From: an uncultured Actinomycetes bacterium
GTDB taxonomy: Bacteria; Actinomycetota; Acidimicrobiia; Acidimicrobiales; RAAP-2
Length of the DNA stretch: 64,000 nt
Assembly: GCA_903825895.1 (NCBI GenBank)
Contig: CAIKCI010000017.1
Coordinates: forward strand, 1-64,000
Direction: 5' to 3'
In this document: one piece after another, positions 1-8,520 of the stretch
Layout of the letters: each line of letters begins with the position of its first letter
Position numbering within the stretch: position 1 is the first letter of the stretch
Made by a program: the position numbers and the translations under genes
Notes under the pieces: generated by a model
Databases searched by the model: none
Told to the model about the DNA's origin: nothing
Seen by the model: only the letters and a program-made list of their open reading frames with translations

Positions 1-53
1 CCGCGACAACACGATTATGAGCCGTGTGCTCTAACCAACTGAGCTACGCCGCT
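1..53 (-). tRNA. tRNA-Met (CAT), 3' part outside window
   Basis: Read on the minus strand, acceptor, D arm and anticodon arm are visible. A five-pair anticodon stem closes a seven-base loop with anticodon CAT. The variable region starts before the window edge; the T arm and 3' acceptor are missing. It follows tRNA-Thr by six bases, probably in one transcript. Elongator Met is most likely; a CAT anticodon could also belong to a lysidine-modified Ile tRNA, which cannot be excluded from a partial gene. Confidence 0.85.
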
Positions 54-59
54 AGGGCG

Positions 60-131
60 AGCCCTCGGTGGGGATTGAACCCACGACCCCCTCCTTACCA
101 TGGAGGTGCTCTGCCACTGAGCTACAAGGGC
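60..131 (-). tRNA. tRNA-Thr (GGT)
   Basis: A complete cloverleaf on the minus strand. The seven-base acceptor arms at 125-131 and 61-67 pair with one G-T, and the anticodon stem closes a loop with anticodon GGT. The T loop has the usual TTCAA form. No CCA is encoded. It lies directly upstream of tRNA-Met. Confidence 0.95.
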
Positions 132-228
132 GCACGGACCCTTGATGGCCGCTTGCCGATGATAGCCAAATTCTCGGGGTCTCATTCCCCGCCCTGCTCG
201 CTTGGCCACATGACCCCCCAGAACTGAG

Positions 229-234
229 TACCAT
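229..234 (+). promoter_or_regulatory. Candidate -10 element (leaderless)
   Basis: TACCAT ends 8 nt before the GTG start at 243. A transcript starting about seven bases after it would begin at the start codon. No ribosome binding site is seen. Confidence 0.4.
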
Positions 235-242
235 CCAGGGCC

Positions 243-773
243 GTGCACACTCGTTTGGTCGAACTTGATGACGCTGAGGCCCTGATGGCCATCTACAACG
301 TCGAAATCGTGGAAACCACTACTACTTTTGACCTGGTCCCCCGAGATCTCAAAGAACAACGTGCCTGGATACAAGAGCACCAGGGAGTCCACGGGGCCAT
401 TGTGGCCGTTGACGACTCGGGCCAAGAAGGCCCCCGAGGGGCTCGCGGCGACGTCATCGCAGGATTTGCCTCTCTTGGTATCTTCCGGGTTCGGGCGGCC
501 TATGCAACCACCGTTGAAAATTCTGTCTACGTCGATCAGTCCTTTCGAGGACAAGGCGTGGGACGCCTCTTACTCACCGAGTTGCTCTCGATCGCGGAAC
601 AAAGCGGGTTCCATTCCGTCATTGCGCGCATCGTGGGCGAGAACGACGTTTCAATCGCCCTTCATCAAGCCTGTGGTTTTGAAATCGTTGGTCTCGAACG
701 AGAGGTTGGTCGCAAGCACGGCAAGTGGCTTGACGTCATCGAGCTTCAACGACTTTTTGAGAACGAGGCCTAA
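243..773 (+). CDS. GNAT N-acetyltransferase, phosphinothricin-acetyltransferase-like
   Basis: A 176-residue protein starting with GTG. It has the GNAT fold signature: an early D-A-E-A-L-M-x-I-Y-N segment typical of the Pat/MnaT branch, an acetyl-CoA pyrophosphate loop R-G-Q-G-V-G near residue 105, and the late A-C-G-F-E segment. Members acetylate amino groups of small molecules such as methionine sulfone, phosphinothricin or other amino acids; the actual substrate is unknown. An insertion rich in Gly, Arg and Asp near residues 57-72 is not typical. Its stop codon shares the bases CTAA with that of the convergent mannosyltransferase gene, so no terminator fits between them. Confidence 0.85.
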   Translation: MHTRLVELDDAEALMAIYNVEIVETTTTFDLVPRDLKEQRAWIQEHQGVHGAIVAVDDSGQEGPRGARGDVIAGFASLGIFRVRAAYATTVENSVYVDQSFRGQGVGRLLLTELLSIAEQSGFHSVIARIVGENDVSIALHQACGFEIVGLEREVGRKHGKWLDVIELQRLFENEA

Positions 774-2425
774 CGAGTCGCTGGAAGAAGAGCGGTGTCA
801 ATCTCTCGCCCAATTGCAGTCCATCGCCCAAGGGGTGCGATCACAAAACACAACAACGCGAGAAGGGTGATCGCAATCACAATGGGATCCGCATGAACAA
901 GTTCAACAACCAAGGTATGCGCACCGGGAAGTCCCACAAAGGGTGAAATGACCGACAGGGCAATCAAGGTTGTGCGGATCTTTCCTTCGGCCACCGGAGC
1001 CAGCAGCACGAGGCCCCATGTCAGATACCACGGCTGAACCACCGGCCCAAGAATCACAAAGAACATCAGTGTGAGACCGATCGCATTTAACTCCCCGATT
1101 CGATCCGACTCTTTCAAAAGCCAGATACCGAGGCCAACGGCAATCACTAAACCGATCAGTCGAGTGACTGACAACACGCCACCTTGCGCAACATTGAAAC
1201 CAACCACATGCGCCAAACCGGTGAGCGCCATACCAAGACTTGTCGCAGGAGCGTCCCAACTCTTCACGGTTCCCGGGGTCAAAAGATTATTGATCCAACC
1301 AAGACCAAGCCCACTGATAAGCGTCAACGCGCCGAGCACCGCAGCCGAAATGACGCCGGCAATCGCTACTGGTCTCAAGCGTTGTCGGAACGGAATACCG
1401 GTGCCCAACCACTCCCAGCCGATATAGAGAATTCCCAGTGCAGCAGGGGCTTTTACGGCTGCAGCCAGCGCACAAAGCACGATGCCCCAGACGGGATGTT
1501 TGAGACGTGCCGCCGTTAACCCTGCAACGAGTAAGGCCACCATTAACGCGTCGTTGTGCGCTCCCCCGATCAAGGTCAAGATCACAATTGGATTCAAAAC
1601 AGAAAGTGAAAATGCTTCACCAGCATCTCGACCAAACGAGCGCGCCAGCTTGGGAATGCAGTATGCCAACAACGCAATTGCTGCGAACTCTAGGAGCCGC
1701 AAAGCGATGACGGTTGCCATTGCATTGTGCAAAGAGATCGTTGCCAGGAAGCCGTCAATGATGAGAAAGAGCGGACCGTATGGCGCAGGTGTGTTGCCCC
1801 ATAACGAATCAACCGGATTGACATAGGGACCAGAACCCAAGGTAAAAGGACCGTAGATGTAGGGGCTGATGTGGTGAGAAACCATCTCTCCTTGCGCGGC
1901 ATACGAGAACACGTCTCGCGAGAACAGCGGCGCAATCACCAGCATGGGAATAACCCACAGCACGAAAATCCACATCAACCATTTGGTTGGTGCGCCTGGA
2001 CGCGCTTTGAGGGCTTTTGAAAGCTGAATCCAGACTCGCAACAACAACACCAATCCGCCATAGACCAACAGCAACCCGAGCATCAGCAAGGTCTGATTAC
2101 TTGCGTTCGCAGAAGGATCCGTTGAGGGAACACCAAAGAACCACGTGCCGGGCATGTCAAGTTTGAATGGCGAATTGGGGAACGAACTTCCAACGGCAAT
2201 CGCCACGAGGGCAACGAAGCCCAACAGCGCAGGGCGGCGAAGCCACGAAAAGTTCTCGGGGTCGCGGTCGTTCTCCGAGGTGCTTTGAATCGGTCGGAAG
2301 AGATAGATCAGCCGTTGAGAAAACGCCGAAGCCTCTCCCACCGTGTCGATGCTTCGTTGGGTGACACTGGACAACCGAGACGGCTCTTCATCGATTGGTG
2401 GTGTGGGTGAGGAAGCGTCAGACAT
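770..2425 (-). CDS. mptB: MptB-type polyprenol-phosphomannose-dependent mannosyltransferase
   Basis: About 551 residues of mostly hydrophobic sequence with more than ten membrane segments. It matches the actinobacterial GT-C family that adds alpha-1,6-mannose from polyprenol phosphomannose during lipomannan core synthesis. The diagnostic part is the acidic and aromatic loop with R-D-V-F-S-Y-A-A-Q-G and later N-P-V-D-S-L-W-G followed by P-Y-G-P-L; the Asp after Arg is the usual GT-C catalytic candidate. The ATG at 2425 is the first good start. The frame stays open to a GTG at 2500, and TTG codons at 2437 and 2431 are alternatives, with AGGGAGGG ten bases ahead of the first. Confidence 0.85.
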   Translation of the reverse strand: MSDASSPTPPIDEEPSRLSSVTQRSIDTVGEASAFSQRLIYLFRPIQSTSENDRDPENFSWLRRPALLGFVALVAIAVGSSFPNSPFKLDMPGTWFFGVPSTDPSANASNQTLLMLGLLLVYGGLVLLLRVWIQLSKALKARPGAPTKWLMWIFVLWVIPMLVIAPLFSRDVFSYAAQGEMVSHHISPYIYGPFTLGSGPYVNPVDSLWGNTPAPYGPLFLIIDGFLATISLHNAMATVIALRLLEFAAIALLAYCIPKLARSFGRDAGEAFSLSVLNPIVILTLIGGAHNDALMVALLVAGLTAARLKHPVWGIVLCALAAAVKAPAALGILYIGWEWLGTGIPFRQRLRPVAIAGVISAAVLGALTLISGLGLGWINNLLTPGTVKSWDAPATSLGMALTGLAHVVGFNVAQGGVLSVTRLIGLVIAVGLGIWLLKESDRIGELNAIGLTLMFFVILGPVVQPWYLTWGLVLLAPVAEGKIRTTLIALSVISPFVGLPGAHTLVVELVHADPIVIAITLLALLCFVIAPLGRWTAIGREIDTALLPATR

Positions 2426-2541
2426 AAGCAAGTTCAACGGCTCAGGACCCTCCCTTATGAGGGATTGCAACCGTTTCGTAACACCACTGTAACAGAGCAC
2501 ACTGTTCGCCGTCAGGCTGAAATCGGGGCCTCAGCGATACC

Positions 2542-2584
2542 AAAAAGCCGCCTGTTTCTGGGGTTTCCCAGGACAGGCGGCTTT
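2542..2584 (-). terminator. Rho-independent terminator after tRNA-Tyr
   Basis: A perfect 12-bp inverted repeat (2544-2555 with 2573-2584) encloses a 17-base loop and is followed on the minus strand by a T run. It sits directly downstream of tRNA-Tyr and is the clearest intrinsic terminator in the window. Confidence 0.9.
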
Positions 2585-2589
2585 GGCAT

Positions 2590-2674
2590 TGGTGGGCCGG
2601 GAGGGATTTGAACCCCCGTAGGCTGAGCCGTCTGGTTTACAGCCAGATCCCTTTGGCCACTCGGGCACCGACCC
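2590..2674 (-). tRNA. tRNA-Tyr (GTA)
   Basis: A class II tRNA on the minus strand with a long variable arm. Acceptor arms at 2668-2674 and 2594-2600 pair with one G-T. The anticodon stem TCTGG/CCAGA closes a loop with anticodon GTA. Discriminator A and CCA are encoded at 2593-2590. Confidence 0.95.
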
Positions 2675-2734
2675 GTCCACGATGTTAGCCGGTGCCCAAG
2701 GGGGTACGTATCGCAAAGAAAAGCCACTGCCCAC

Positions 2735-2740
2735 TACGCT
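2735..2740 (+). promoter_or_regulatory. Candidate -10 element for yajQ
   Basis: TACGCT lies 6 nt before the ATG at 2747, the spacing expected for a leaderless transcript. The intervening bases contain GAGG, too close to serve well as a ribosome binding site. Confidence 0.35.
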
Positions 2741-2746
2741 GAGGTC

Positions 2747-3235
2747 ATGCCTAGTTTCGACATCGTCTCTGAGATTGATCACCAAGAAGTTCGCAACGCC
2801 GTCGATCAAGCCAATCGAGAGGCCACCACGCGGTTCGACTTCAAAAATACTGATTCGAAGATTGAGGCAACCGAGAAGGAGCTCATCCTTACTTCAGCCA
2901 CCGAAGATCGACTCCGTGCCCTTTATCAAGTCCTTGAGGAGAAACTCGTTCGTCGAGAGGTCTCACTGAAGTCTCTTGACCCCAAACCCGTCGAAGAAGC
3001 CGCCAAGGGAACTGCTCGCCAGAAAATTGAACTCAAGGCAGGAATCGGACAAGAGCAGTCCAAGAAAATCAATAAGTTGATCAAAGACTTAAACCTAAAA
3101 GGCGTCACCTCGCAGATCCAGGGTGATCAAGTTCGGGTGACGGGGAAAAAGCGGGACGATCTCCAAGCTGTGATTAGCGCTTGCAAGGAAGCGGACATCG
3201 GTGTCCCGCTTCAATTCAGTAACTTCAGGGACTAA
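2747..3235 (+). CDS. yajQ: YajQ family nucleotide-binding protein
   Basis: Full-length at 162 residues. It carries the family start P-S-F-D-I-V-S-E, the R-F-D-F-K core and the late Q-V-R-V-[TS]-G-K-K-R-D-D-L-Q segment with F-x-N-F-R-D at the very end. YajQ proteins have two ferredoxin-like halves and bind nucleotides; some homologues bind cyclic di-GMP and act with transcription factors, and others have been linked to RNA. Which applies here is not visible. The stop codon shares CTAA with the convergent GtrA gene. Confidence 0.95.
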   Translation: MPSFDIVSEIDHQEVRNAVDQANREATTRFDFKNTDSKIEATEKELILTSATEDRLRALYQVLEEKLVRREVSLKSLDPKPVEEAAKGTARQKIELKAGIGQEQSKKINKLIKDLNLKGVTSQIQGDQVRVTGKKRDDLQAVISACKEADIGVPLQFSNFRD

Positions 3236-3738
3236 CGCTTTCCTTGTTCCTCTAACGTCAAGTGCTCATCGAATTCATCGAGTTCACTGAACTTGAAGAG
3301 CCGGTTGAAGAGAAGCAGTTTGAGAACCCAGAAAATACCGAATGACAAGACGTTTGCCACTAAGACCACCAAGGTCGCTTCGATGTGTGACATATGAAAC
3401 TGCGTGTCGAGATGGCGTGCGTAAAGCGCTCCAAATATCGAAACGAAGATTCCCATTTGCGACATCATCACAAAGGGCAAGACTTCTTTCCCCCAATGTG
3501 AGCGGCCAGTTTTCCCCCACGCCCAACGACGATTGAGATAATACGAAGGGACAATGGCGACTTCATTGGCAAAAATTGTGCTTCCTAACTGGCCCCACCA
3601 TTGAAACACCCCGAAGACCAACAACAAGACCGTCAGCGAAAAAATCGTCGTGATAACCGACACCATGGTGTAGCGAATCAGCTTCTTCCCGGTATGAGAG
3701 TCCGCCCATTTGCGAGCGCTAATCACGAGTTCTCTCAC
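3232..3738 (-). CDS. GtrA-like membrane protein
   Basis: A 168-residue protein with four predicted membrane segments (about residues 22-45, 52-72, 85-107 and 122-145) and the GtrA signature N-Y-x-L-N-R-R-W-A-W in the form Y-Y-L-N-R-R-W-A-W. Such proteins are thought to move polyprenol-linked sugars across the membrane or assist glycosyltransferases. The GTG start is chosen because TAGCAT lies exactly 7 nt before it. No glycosyltransferase partner is adjacent, though a family 1 glycosidase lies directly upstream on the same strand. Confidence 0.85.
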   Translation of the reverse strand: MRELVISARKWADSHTGKKLIRYTMVSVITTIFSLTVLLLVFGVFQWWGQLGSTIFANEVAIVPSYYLNRRWAWGKTGRSHWGKEVLPFVMMSQMGIFVSIFGALYARHLDTQFHMSHIEATLVVLVANVLSFGIFWVLKLLLFNRLFKFSELDEFDEHLTLEEQGKR

Positions 3739-3745
3739 GAGAGTG

Positions 3746-3751
3746 ATGCTA
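3746..3751 (-). promoter_or_regulatory. Candidate -10 element for the GtrA gene
   Basis: TAGCAT on the minus strand ends 7 nt before the GTG start at 3738. It lies in the 49-bp gap behind the glycosidase gene, so the GtrA gene may have its own leaderless transcript. Confidence 0.45.
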
Positions 3752-3787
3752 CGCCGAAATTCTCCAAGGAGAGGAACGCCTCAGTAA

Positions 3788-5002
3788 TCACGAAGATTCA
3801 CGCCAACGAGGTGCGCCACCCAGCGTTCTACTTTTCGCAACAGATCCATAGAAATCTGCCGATGGTTTCGGCGTTCTCACAAATGTGCTCCGGTCAACGC
3901 TTACGAGCCCAAAATGTTGCTGATAACCGAAAGCCCACTCAAAATTATCGAGCAAACTCCAACAGAAATAGCCACGAACGTCCACACCTTCTCGGAGGAC
4001 TCGGTGGAGCGAACGCAAGGCCCCGTCAAGATACTCAATCCGCTCTTGGTCGTTCGTGGTCGATACCCCATTTTCGGTGACGACGATCGGGAGGCCGGTC
4101 ATCGCCGCAGCACGACGGACCGTGGCTTCGACGCAGTTCGGCCAAAACTCGTAGCCCATAGGAGTAGATCTTGTTCCCGGACTCCCAAGCGAAAGACCAC
4201 CGTGGTTAAAGAAGAAACGCGTATAACACTGCACACCAATAAAATCATCGTCTTGGAGTTCTCTGAGATAGCAATCTTCCATCATCTCTTGGAAGTCATC
4301 ACGCGCTTCTTCGCCACCATCGAGTGCGATGAGCTCGGCCATTGACAAGGTGAGGCCAATAGGAAAGACGCCTGGAGCATTCCGAAGTGCTGTGACCGCT
4401 TGATGATGGGCTTCTAAGAGTGTTGCGTTGACAGATCGAACTCGTTCAAAGTCATTGACGATGCCGGGGGGAAACGCCCCAAAGCCATACCCCATGAATG
4501 CCACGATGTTGGGTTCGTTGATTGTGCACGCCAACGCAATCTCTGGACCGAGTGTTTCGGCGACAAAACTCACATAGCGAGCAAAACGCTCCGGGGCTTC
4601 ACTCCATTCAAACCCTCCCCGTTCTGCAAACCATCGAGGTGAGGTGAAGTGATGAAAGGTAACGACGGGAAGAAGTCCACGGGCTCTCGCTCCTTTGCAG
4701 ATCTGGAGGTAGTGGTCGCGTTCAGCGAAGGAGTACCGGCCTTCTTCGGGCTCAATGCGGGACCACTCGATACTGAACCGATAACTCTGCAAGCCCATTG
4801 AAGCGACGAGATCCAGATCCGCTTCCCAGCGGTTATAAGAATCACAAGCGTCGCCACTCGGTTCGGCCACGCTGGAATCCCCTTTATTTTCGAAGACCCA
4901 CCAGTCGCTGTTGATATTGCCACCTTCGATTTGATGGGCCGCCGTGGCAGTTCCCCAGAGAAAATCAGGGGGAAAGACAAGGGGCTCTGGGGACGTCGAC
5001 AC
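3788..5002 (-). CDS. Glycoside hydrolase family 1 (beta-glucosidase-like)
   Basis: A 404-residue retaining glycosidase of the (beta/alpha)8 type. The family start F-x-W-G-T-A-T-A-A-H-Q-I-E-G-G is intact. The acid/base Glu163 is in T-I-N-E-P and the nucleophile Glu310 in V-T-E-N-G; the aglycone-site W-S-L-L-D-N-F-E-W follows. There is no signal peptide, so it is cytoplasmic and probably cleaves beta-linked disaccharides or glycosides. It is shorter than the usual 440-480 residues, mainly by trimmed loops, but all catalytic parts are present. The start is a GTG 7 nt behind TATCGT. Confidence 0.93.
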   Translation of the reverse strand: MSTSPEPLVFPPDFLWGTATAAHQIEGGNINSDWWVFENKGDSSVAEPSGDACDSYNRWEADLDLVASMGLQSYRFSIEWSRIEPEEGRYSFAERDHYLQICKGARARGLLPVVTFHHFTSPRWFAERGGFEWSEAPERFARYVSFVAETLGPEIALACTINEPNIVAFMGYGFGAFPPGIVNDFERVRSVNATLLEAHHQAVTALRNAPGVFPIGLTLSMAELIALDGGEEARDDFQEMMEDCYLRELQDDDFIGVQCYTRFFFNHGGLSLGSPGTRSTPMGYEFWPNCVEATVRRAAAMTGLPIVVTENGVSTTNDQERIEYLDGALRSLHRVLREGVDVRGYFCWSLLDNFEWAFGYQQHFGLVSVDRSTFVRTPKPSADFYGSVAKSRTLGGAPRWRESS

Positions 5003-5009
5003 TCACGTC

Positions 5010-5015
5010 ACGATA
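5010..5015 (-). promoter_or_regulatory. Candidate -10 element for the GH1 gene
   Basis: TATCGT on the minus strand lies 7 nt before the GTG at 5002. The divergent thioesterase gene on the other side of this gap has instead a normal ribosome binding site. Confidence 0.45.
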
Positions 5016-5079
5016 GAACCCTTCTTGCCCTGTTTTCAAATGGTTCGCTCTGAGCCAGGGACAGTGACAACATAGGGAG

Positions 5080-5922
5080 GTGAGCGACTCTCTTGACTTC
5101 CTCGTCAACCTTCTTGATCTCGAACCGATTGAGGTGAATATTTTTCGGGGCACCCAGCCTGATGAAGAGCGCCAACGAGTCTTCGGCGGCCAAGTGGCCA
5201 GCCAAGCCCTGATGGCAGCAGGGCGCACAGTTGAATCTGGCCGAGTCCACTCCCTGCATTCCTACTTCCTTCGCCCCGGTGATCCAACGGTGCCCATCCT
5301 CTATGAGGTCGACCGTATTCGCGATGGACGGTCATTCACCACACGCCGAGTCTCTGCCATCCAACACGGTCGGGCGATCTTCACCCTGGCTTGTTCATTC
5401 CACGCAGAAGAGAAGGGAATTGAGCACCAGTTCGTCATGCCCGACGTTCCCGACCCCGAATCGCTGCCCACCTTGCCCGAGCGGCTTGTCGATTGGCGCG
5501 AAGAGTTGGCCGACTGGTTTGAGCGACCGCACCCCATCGATCAGCGTTTCATCGGTGATCTGCCATGGAAGGCAACCGAAGGTCGCGAACCAATACAGCG
5601 ACTTTGGATTCGAGCAGATGGCGAACTTCCTGATGATCCCCTCTTGCACAGTTGTGTGGCGACCTATGCATCAGACATGAGTCTGTTCGATACGATTTTG
5701 GCACCGCACTCCATTCGTTGGGACGACCCGAACTTCATGGGTGCGAGTCTGGATCACTGCATGTGGTTTCACCGACCATTCCGTGCGGATGAATGGCTGC
5801 TCTACGACACCGACTCTCCGAATGCGCATGGCGCTCGTGGATTAGCGCGAGGGTTTCTCTACAACCAAGCAGGCGAACTTGTCGTGTCGATGGTCCAAGA
5901 AGGACTCACTCGCGTTATTTAA
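5080..5922 (+). CDS. tesB: Acyl-CoA thioesterase II
   Basis: A 280-residue double hot-dog thioesterase that hydrolyses acyl-CoA to free acid and CoA. The N-terminal G-G-Q-V-A-S-Q-A-L-x-A-A block and H-S-L-H-S-Y-F-L-R-P-G-D follow the TesB pattern. The C-terminal half has S-x-D-H-C-M-W-F-H-R-P-F and a region around Y-A-S-D-M-S-L-F. The GTG start follows GGGAGG. The likely role is adjusting CoA-ester pools; physiological substrates are unknown. It is convergent with citrate synthase, with only 12 bp between stops. Confidence 0.95.
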   Translation: MSDSLDFLVNLLDLEPIEVNIFRGTQPDEERQRVFGGQVASQALMAAGRTVESGRVHSLHSYFLRPGDPTVPILYEVDRIRDGRSFTTRRVSAIQHGRAIFTLACSFHAEEKGIEHQFVMPDVPDPESLPTLPERLVDWREELADWFERPHPIDQRFIGDLPWKATEGREPIQRLWIRADGELPDDPLLHSCVATYASDMSLFDTILAPHSIRWDDPNFMGASLDHCMWFHRPFRADEWLLYDTDSPNAHGARGLARGFLYNQAGELVVSMVQEGLTRVI

Positions 5923-5934
5923 CGGTTTCTCCGC

Positions 5935-7203
5935 TTAACGCTGAGAGAATGGAATAAATGTTCGCGCTTCAGGACCAATGTAGAGCTGGCGTGGTCGCGT
6001 GATCTTGAGATCTTGCTCCAGAAGTTCTTTGAAGTGGGCGAGCCAACCAGCGGTTCGAGGGATCGCGAAGAGCACTGTGAACATCTCCAGTGGGAATCCC
6101 ATCGCTTGATAGATCAACCCTGAATAGAAGTCCACATTCGGATAGAGCCGGCGAGAGACAAAGTATTCATCGCTCAAGGCAATCTCTTCAATCTTCAACG
6201 CCACATCAAGGAGTGGATTCTTCCCGGTCACGGCAAAGACTTTCTCTGATGTTTCTTTGATGATTCGCGCCCGCGGGTCATAACTCTTGTAAACCCGATG
6301 ACCAAAGCCCTGGAGAATACGTTTGCCTTCTTTAACTTGCTGAATATAAGGCTCGACGTTCTCGATGCTGCCAATCTCGTTGAGCATGTGAATCACTGCT
6401 TCGTTTGCGCCACCGTGACGCGGTCCATAGAGCGCAGCTGCTGCAGCTGCCGTTGCCGAATAAGGATCTCCGTGGGCTGAAGCAACAATACGCATGGCCG
6501 TTGTTCCACAGTTCTGTTCGTGGTCAGCGTGCATGATGAACAAGGTCTCCATCGCTCGAACAAGAACAGGGTCAGGTTCGAAGTGTGGTTCAGCGACTTT
6601 CCACATCATCGAGAGGAAGTTTGCGCAGTAACCCAGTTCATTGTCTGGATACACAAACGGCATGCCGACACTGAAGCGATGCGCCGCCGCAGCGAGCGTA
6701 GGCATCTTCGCGATCAACCGGACGATCTGCTTGTAGAGAATCTCCGGATCGAAAATATCCTTGGCATCGAGATAGAACGTGCTGAGTGCGGCGACCGCTG
6801 AGACCAACATTCCCATTGGATGCGCGTCATAGTGGAAGCCATCAAGGAAACGCTTTCGAACGTTTTCATGAATAAATGTGTGATACGTGATTTCTCTCGT
6901 CCACTCCGCATATTCAATTTCGTTTGGCAGTTCGCCATTAATTAGAAGATAGGCAGTCTCAAGAAAAGTTGCGTCGTCGGCGAGTTGCTCAATGGGATAG
7001 CCGCCATAACGGAGGACCCCTGCCTCGCCATCAAGGTAGGTGATCCGACTTTCACAGGAAGCCGTCGACAACAGTGCCGGGTCATAAAACCAAAGGTCGG
7101 GAAGAAGCGCCGAGAATTCCTTTGCTGGAACCCCGCCATTTCTAATTTGAATCTCTTTCGACTCTCCCGTTCGATTGTCGGTAATCGTTATGCTCTCTGA
7201 CAC
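5935..7203 (-). CDS. gltA: Citrate synthase (type II, GltA-like)
   Basis: A 422-residue enzyme condensing oxaloacetate and acetyl-CoA. Conserved parts include the N-terminal beta-rich region with Y-L-D-G-x-x-G-V-L-R-Y-x-G-Y-P-I, the active-site His in G-P-R-H-G-G-A-N, the second His in G-F-G-H-R-V-Y-K-x-x-D-P-R-A, the Asp in N-V-D-F-Y-S-G, and a late Arg in A-I-P-R-T-A-G-W. Length and N-terminal domain match the hexameric GltA branch. A GTG start follows GAGGAG at ten bases. It is monocistronic in appearance and the only TCA-cycle gene in the window. Confidence 0.96.
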   Translation of the reverse strand: MSESITITDNRTGESKEIQIRNGGVPAKEFSALLPDLWFYDPALLSTASCESRITYLDGEAGVLRYGGYPIEQLADDATFLETAYLLINGELPNEIEYAEWTREITYHTFIHENVRKRFLDGFHYDAHPMGMLVSAVAALSTFYLDAKDIFDPEILYKQIVRLIAKMPTLAAAAHRFSVGMPFVYPDNELGYCANFLSMMWKVAEPHFEPDPVLVRAMETLFIMHADHEQNCGTTAMRIVASAHGDPYSATAAAAAALYGPRHGGANEAVIHMLNEIGSIENVEPYIQQVKEGKRILQGFGHRVYKSYDPRARIIKETSEKVFAVTGKNPLLDVALKIEEIALSDEYFVSRRLYPNVDFYSGLIYQAMGFPLEMFTVLFAIPRTAGWLAHFKELLEQDLKITRPRQLYIGPEARTFIPFSQR

Positions 7204-7282
7204 GCTGTCGTTACTCCTCAGTAATCCTTGATTCGCTTCCTATGTTAGGGCGATACCTGGACGGAACCGCACATTTATGTTT

Positions 7283-8353
7283 TCAGCCCTTCGGAGGCGA
7301 TGACGCAGGTGCCACGACGACGGTAAACGACCTTGTCAACCCGGTGCGGTCCTGTTGGCCAGGTGCTGGGTTCAGGGTCACCACCAGCGTCACGGTAGTC
7401 CCGGGAGTTAGTCGCAGGACGGGAAGCACCAAACTCACCACTCCTCCTGCCCCCACCGAACTCGACACCTTGACTCGTTGTGAGAGGCCTAATCCCGCGG
7501 GTGAGAGCTCTGCCGTTGCCACAACCGGGTTTTCGCCAACGTTCCCATTGTTCGTCACGACAAGCGTCACAGTGAGCGAGTGGGCCGGAGGCAAGGTGAT
7601 GGTGTTGATGGCCCCCACGACCGGAAGTGGCGTTGGGGTCAACGAGACCGTAGAAAGCGAAAGTTGTTGGGTGACCGTGAGCGTTGATGAGGTTGAGAGA
7701 GACGAAACCAGTTGATCCATCGACGAATTCGTGAGGAGCGATGGATCGATGACAAAGGGAGAGCGATGAAGGAGAACCTTCCCGGGTGCGTGAACCAGGC
7801 TTGAACGGATTGCAGGTAGCGCGCTCTGAGCGCTGGAAAGAAGTCCGGCTGCCCGTTTTAGGTCAGCCGATGATTGCGTTGCACTCAAGAGCGCCACCGA
7901 CGTGGGGGTTCCACTTGGACCATTGAGACCAAGAAGTCCGGCGATTCCTTGTTCGATGAGCGTCACGCCTTGAGCACGATCGCTCACCACTGAAGCAAAG
8001 GCTGACCCGGCGCCCCCTGAAGGAGAGGGGCTGGCTGCCCGTTGTGCGTTCTTCTGTGACTGATCGGTCGTCAGGAGCAAAGCATTGAGTTGTTGGGTGA
8101 GCTCGCTACGCGTCAGGCTCGGCGCGTTGACCAAAAGCGCACCGAGTTGTTGTCCTTGAATTTTTTGCGCACTGATGATGCTATTCGCTTGCAGGCCGAA
8201 TGACTGATTCACCAACGTTTCATAACTGTTGGATGACCTTGCCGAACTGATGATCCCATTCACGACAAGCCCGAGAAGAATTAAGATCAAGACCCCGACG
8301 ACGAGAAGGCGGGGCGACACGTTCCAAGACTTACTTCTTCGCCGGCGTGCCAT
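7283..8353 (-). CDS. Membrane-anchored extracytoplasmic protein of unknown function
   Basis: A 356-residue protein with a basic N-terminus (M-A-R-R-R-R-S-K), one membrane segment at about residues 14-34, then a long extracytoplasmic part. Residues about 35-240 are Ser/Thr/Gln/Leu-rich and probably helical. The C-terminal 110 residues look like a beta-sandwich of the CARDB type, with V-T-L-V-V-T-N-N-G-N and T-V-T-L-V-V-T-L-N-P strands, as in cell-envelope adhesive or scaffold proteins. The start has an RBS (GGGAGG). It lies just downstream of rmuC on the same strand. I do not recognise a named family. Confidence 0.75.
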   Translation of the reverse strand: MARRRRSKSWNVSPRLLVVGVLILILLGLVVNGIISSARSSNSYETLVNQSFGLQANSIISAQKIQGQQLGALLVNAPSLTRSELTQQLNALLLTTDQSQKNAQRAASPSPSGGAGSAFASVVSDRAQGVTLIEQGIAGLLGLNGPSGTPTSVALLSATQSSADLKRAAGLLSSAQSALPAIRSSLVHAPGKVLLHRSPFVIDPSLLTNSSMDQLVSSLSTSSTLTVTQQLSLSTVSLTPTPLPVVGAINTITLPPAHSLTVTLVVTNNGNVGENPVVATAELSPAGLGLSQRVKVSSSVGAGGVVSLVLPVLRLTPGTTVTLVVTLNPAPGQQDRTGLTRSFTVVVAPASSPPKG

Positions 8354-8389
8354 GACCTCCCAAGGTTACTTCTTGTTTGCTTCGCAGTT

Positions 8390-8509
8390 CTACTTCACCC
8401 GAGCAACGAGGTCTTTTGTCCTTGCACGCATTTCCTGGTCGGTCAGATCCGGCCCTTCTTTATTTGTTTGGCGGCAGCGACGAGATGATGTTTTGTCGCC
8501 AGGAATCAC
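8390..8509 (-). CDS. Possible 39-residue small protein between rmuC and the membrane protein gene
   Basis: An open frame starting with GTG lies 11 bases after the rmuC stop and ends 36 bases before the next gene. The C-terminal half (D-L-T-D-Q-E-M-R-A-R-T-K-D-L-V-A-R-V-K) looks like an amphipathic helix. No ribosome binding site is visible, so translation would need coupling to rmuC. This is weak evidence. Confidence 0.25.
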   Translation of the reverse strand: MIPGDKTSSRRCRQTNKEGPDLTDQEMRARTKDLVARVK

Positions 8510-8520
8510 GATAACGGCGA

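Noticed and set aside
15-554. Long minus-strand open frame of 179 codons over the first tRNAs
   Set aside because: It runs through two tRNA genes and opposes the acetyltransferase gene; no protein family pattern.
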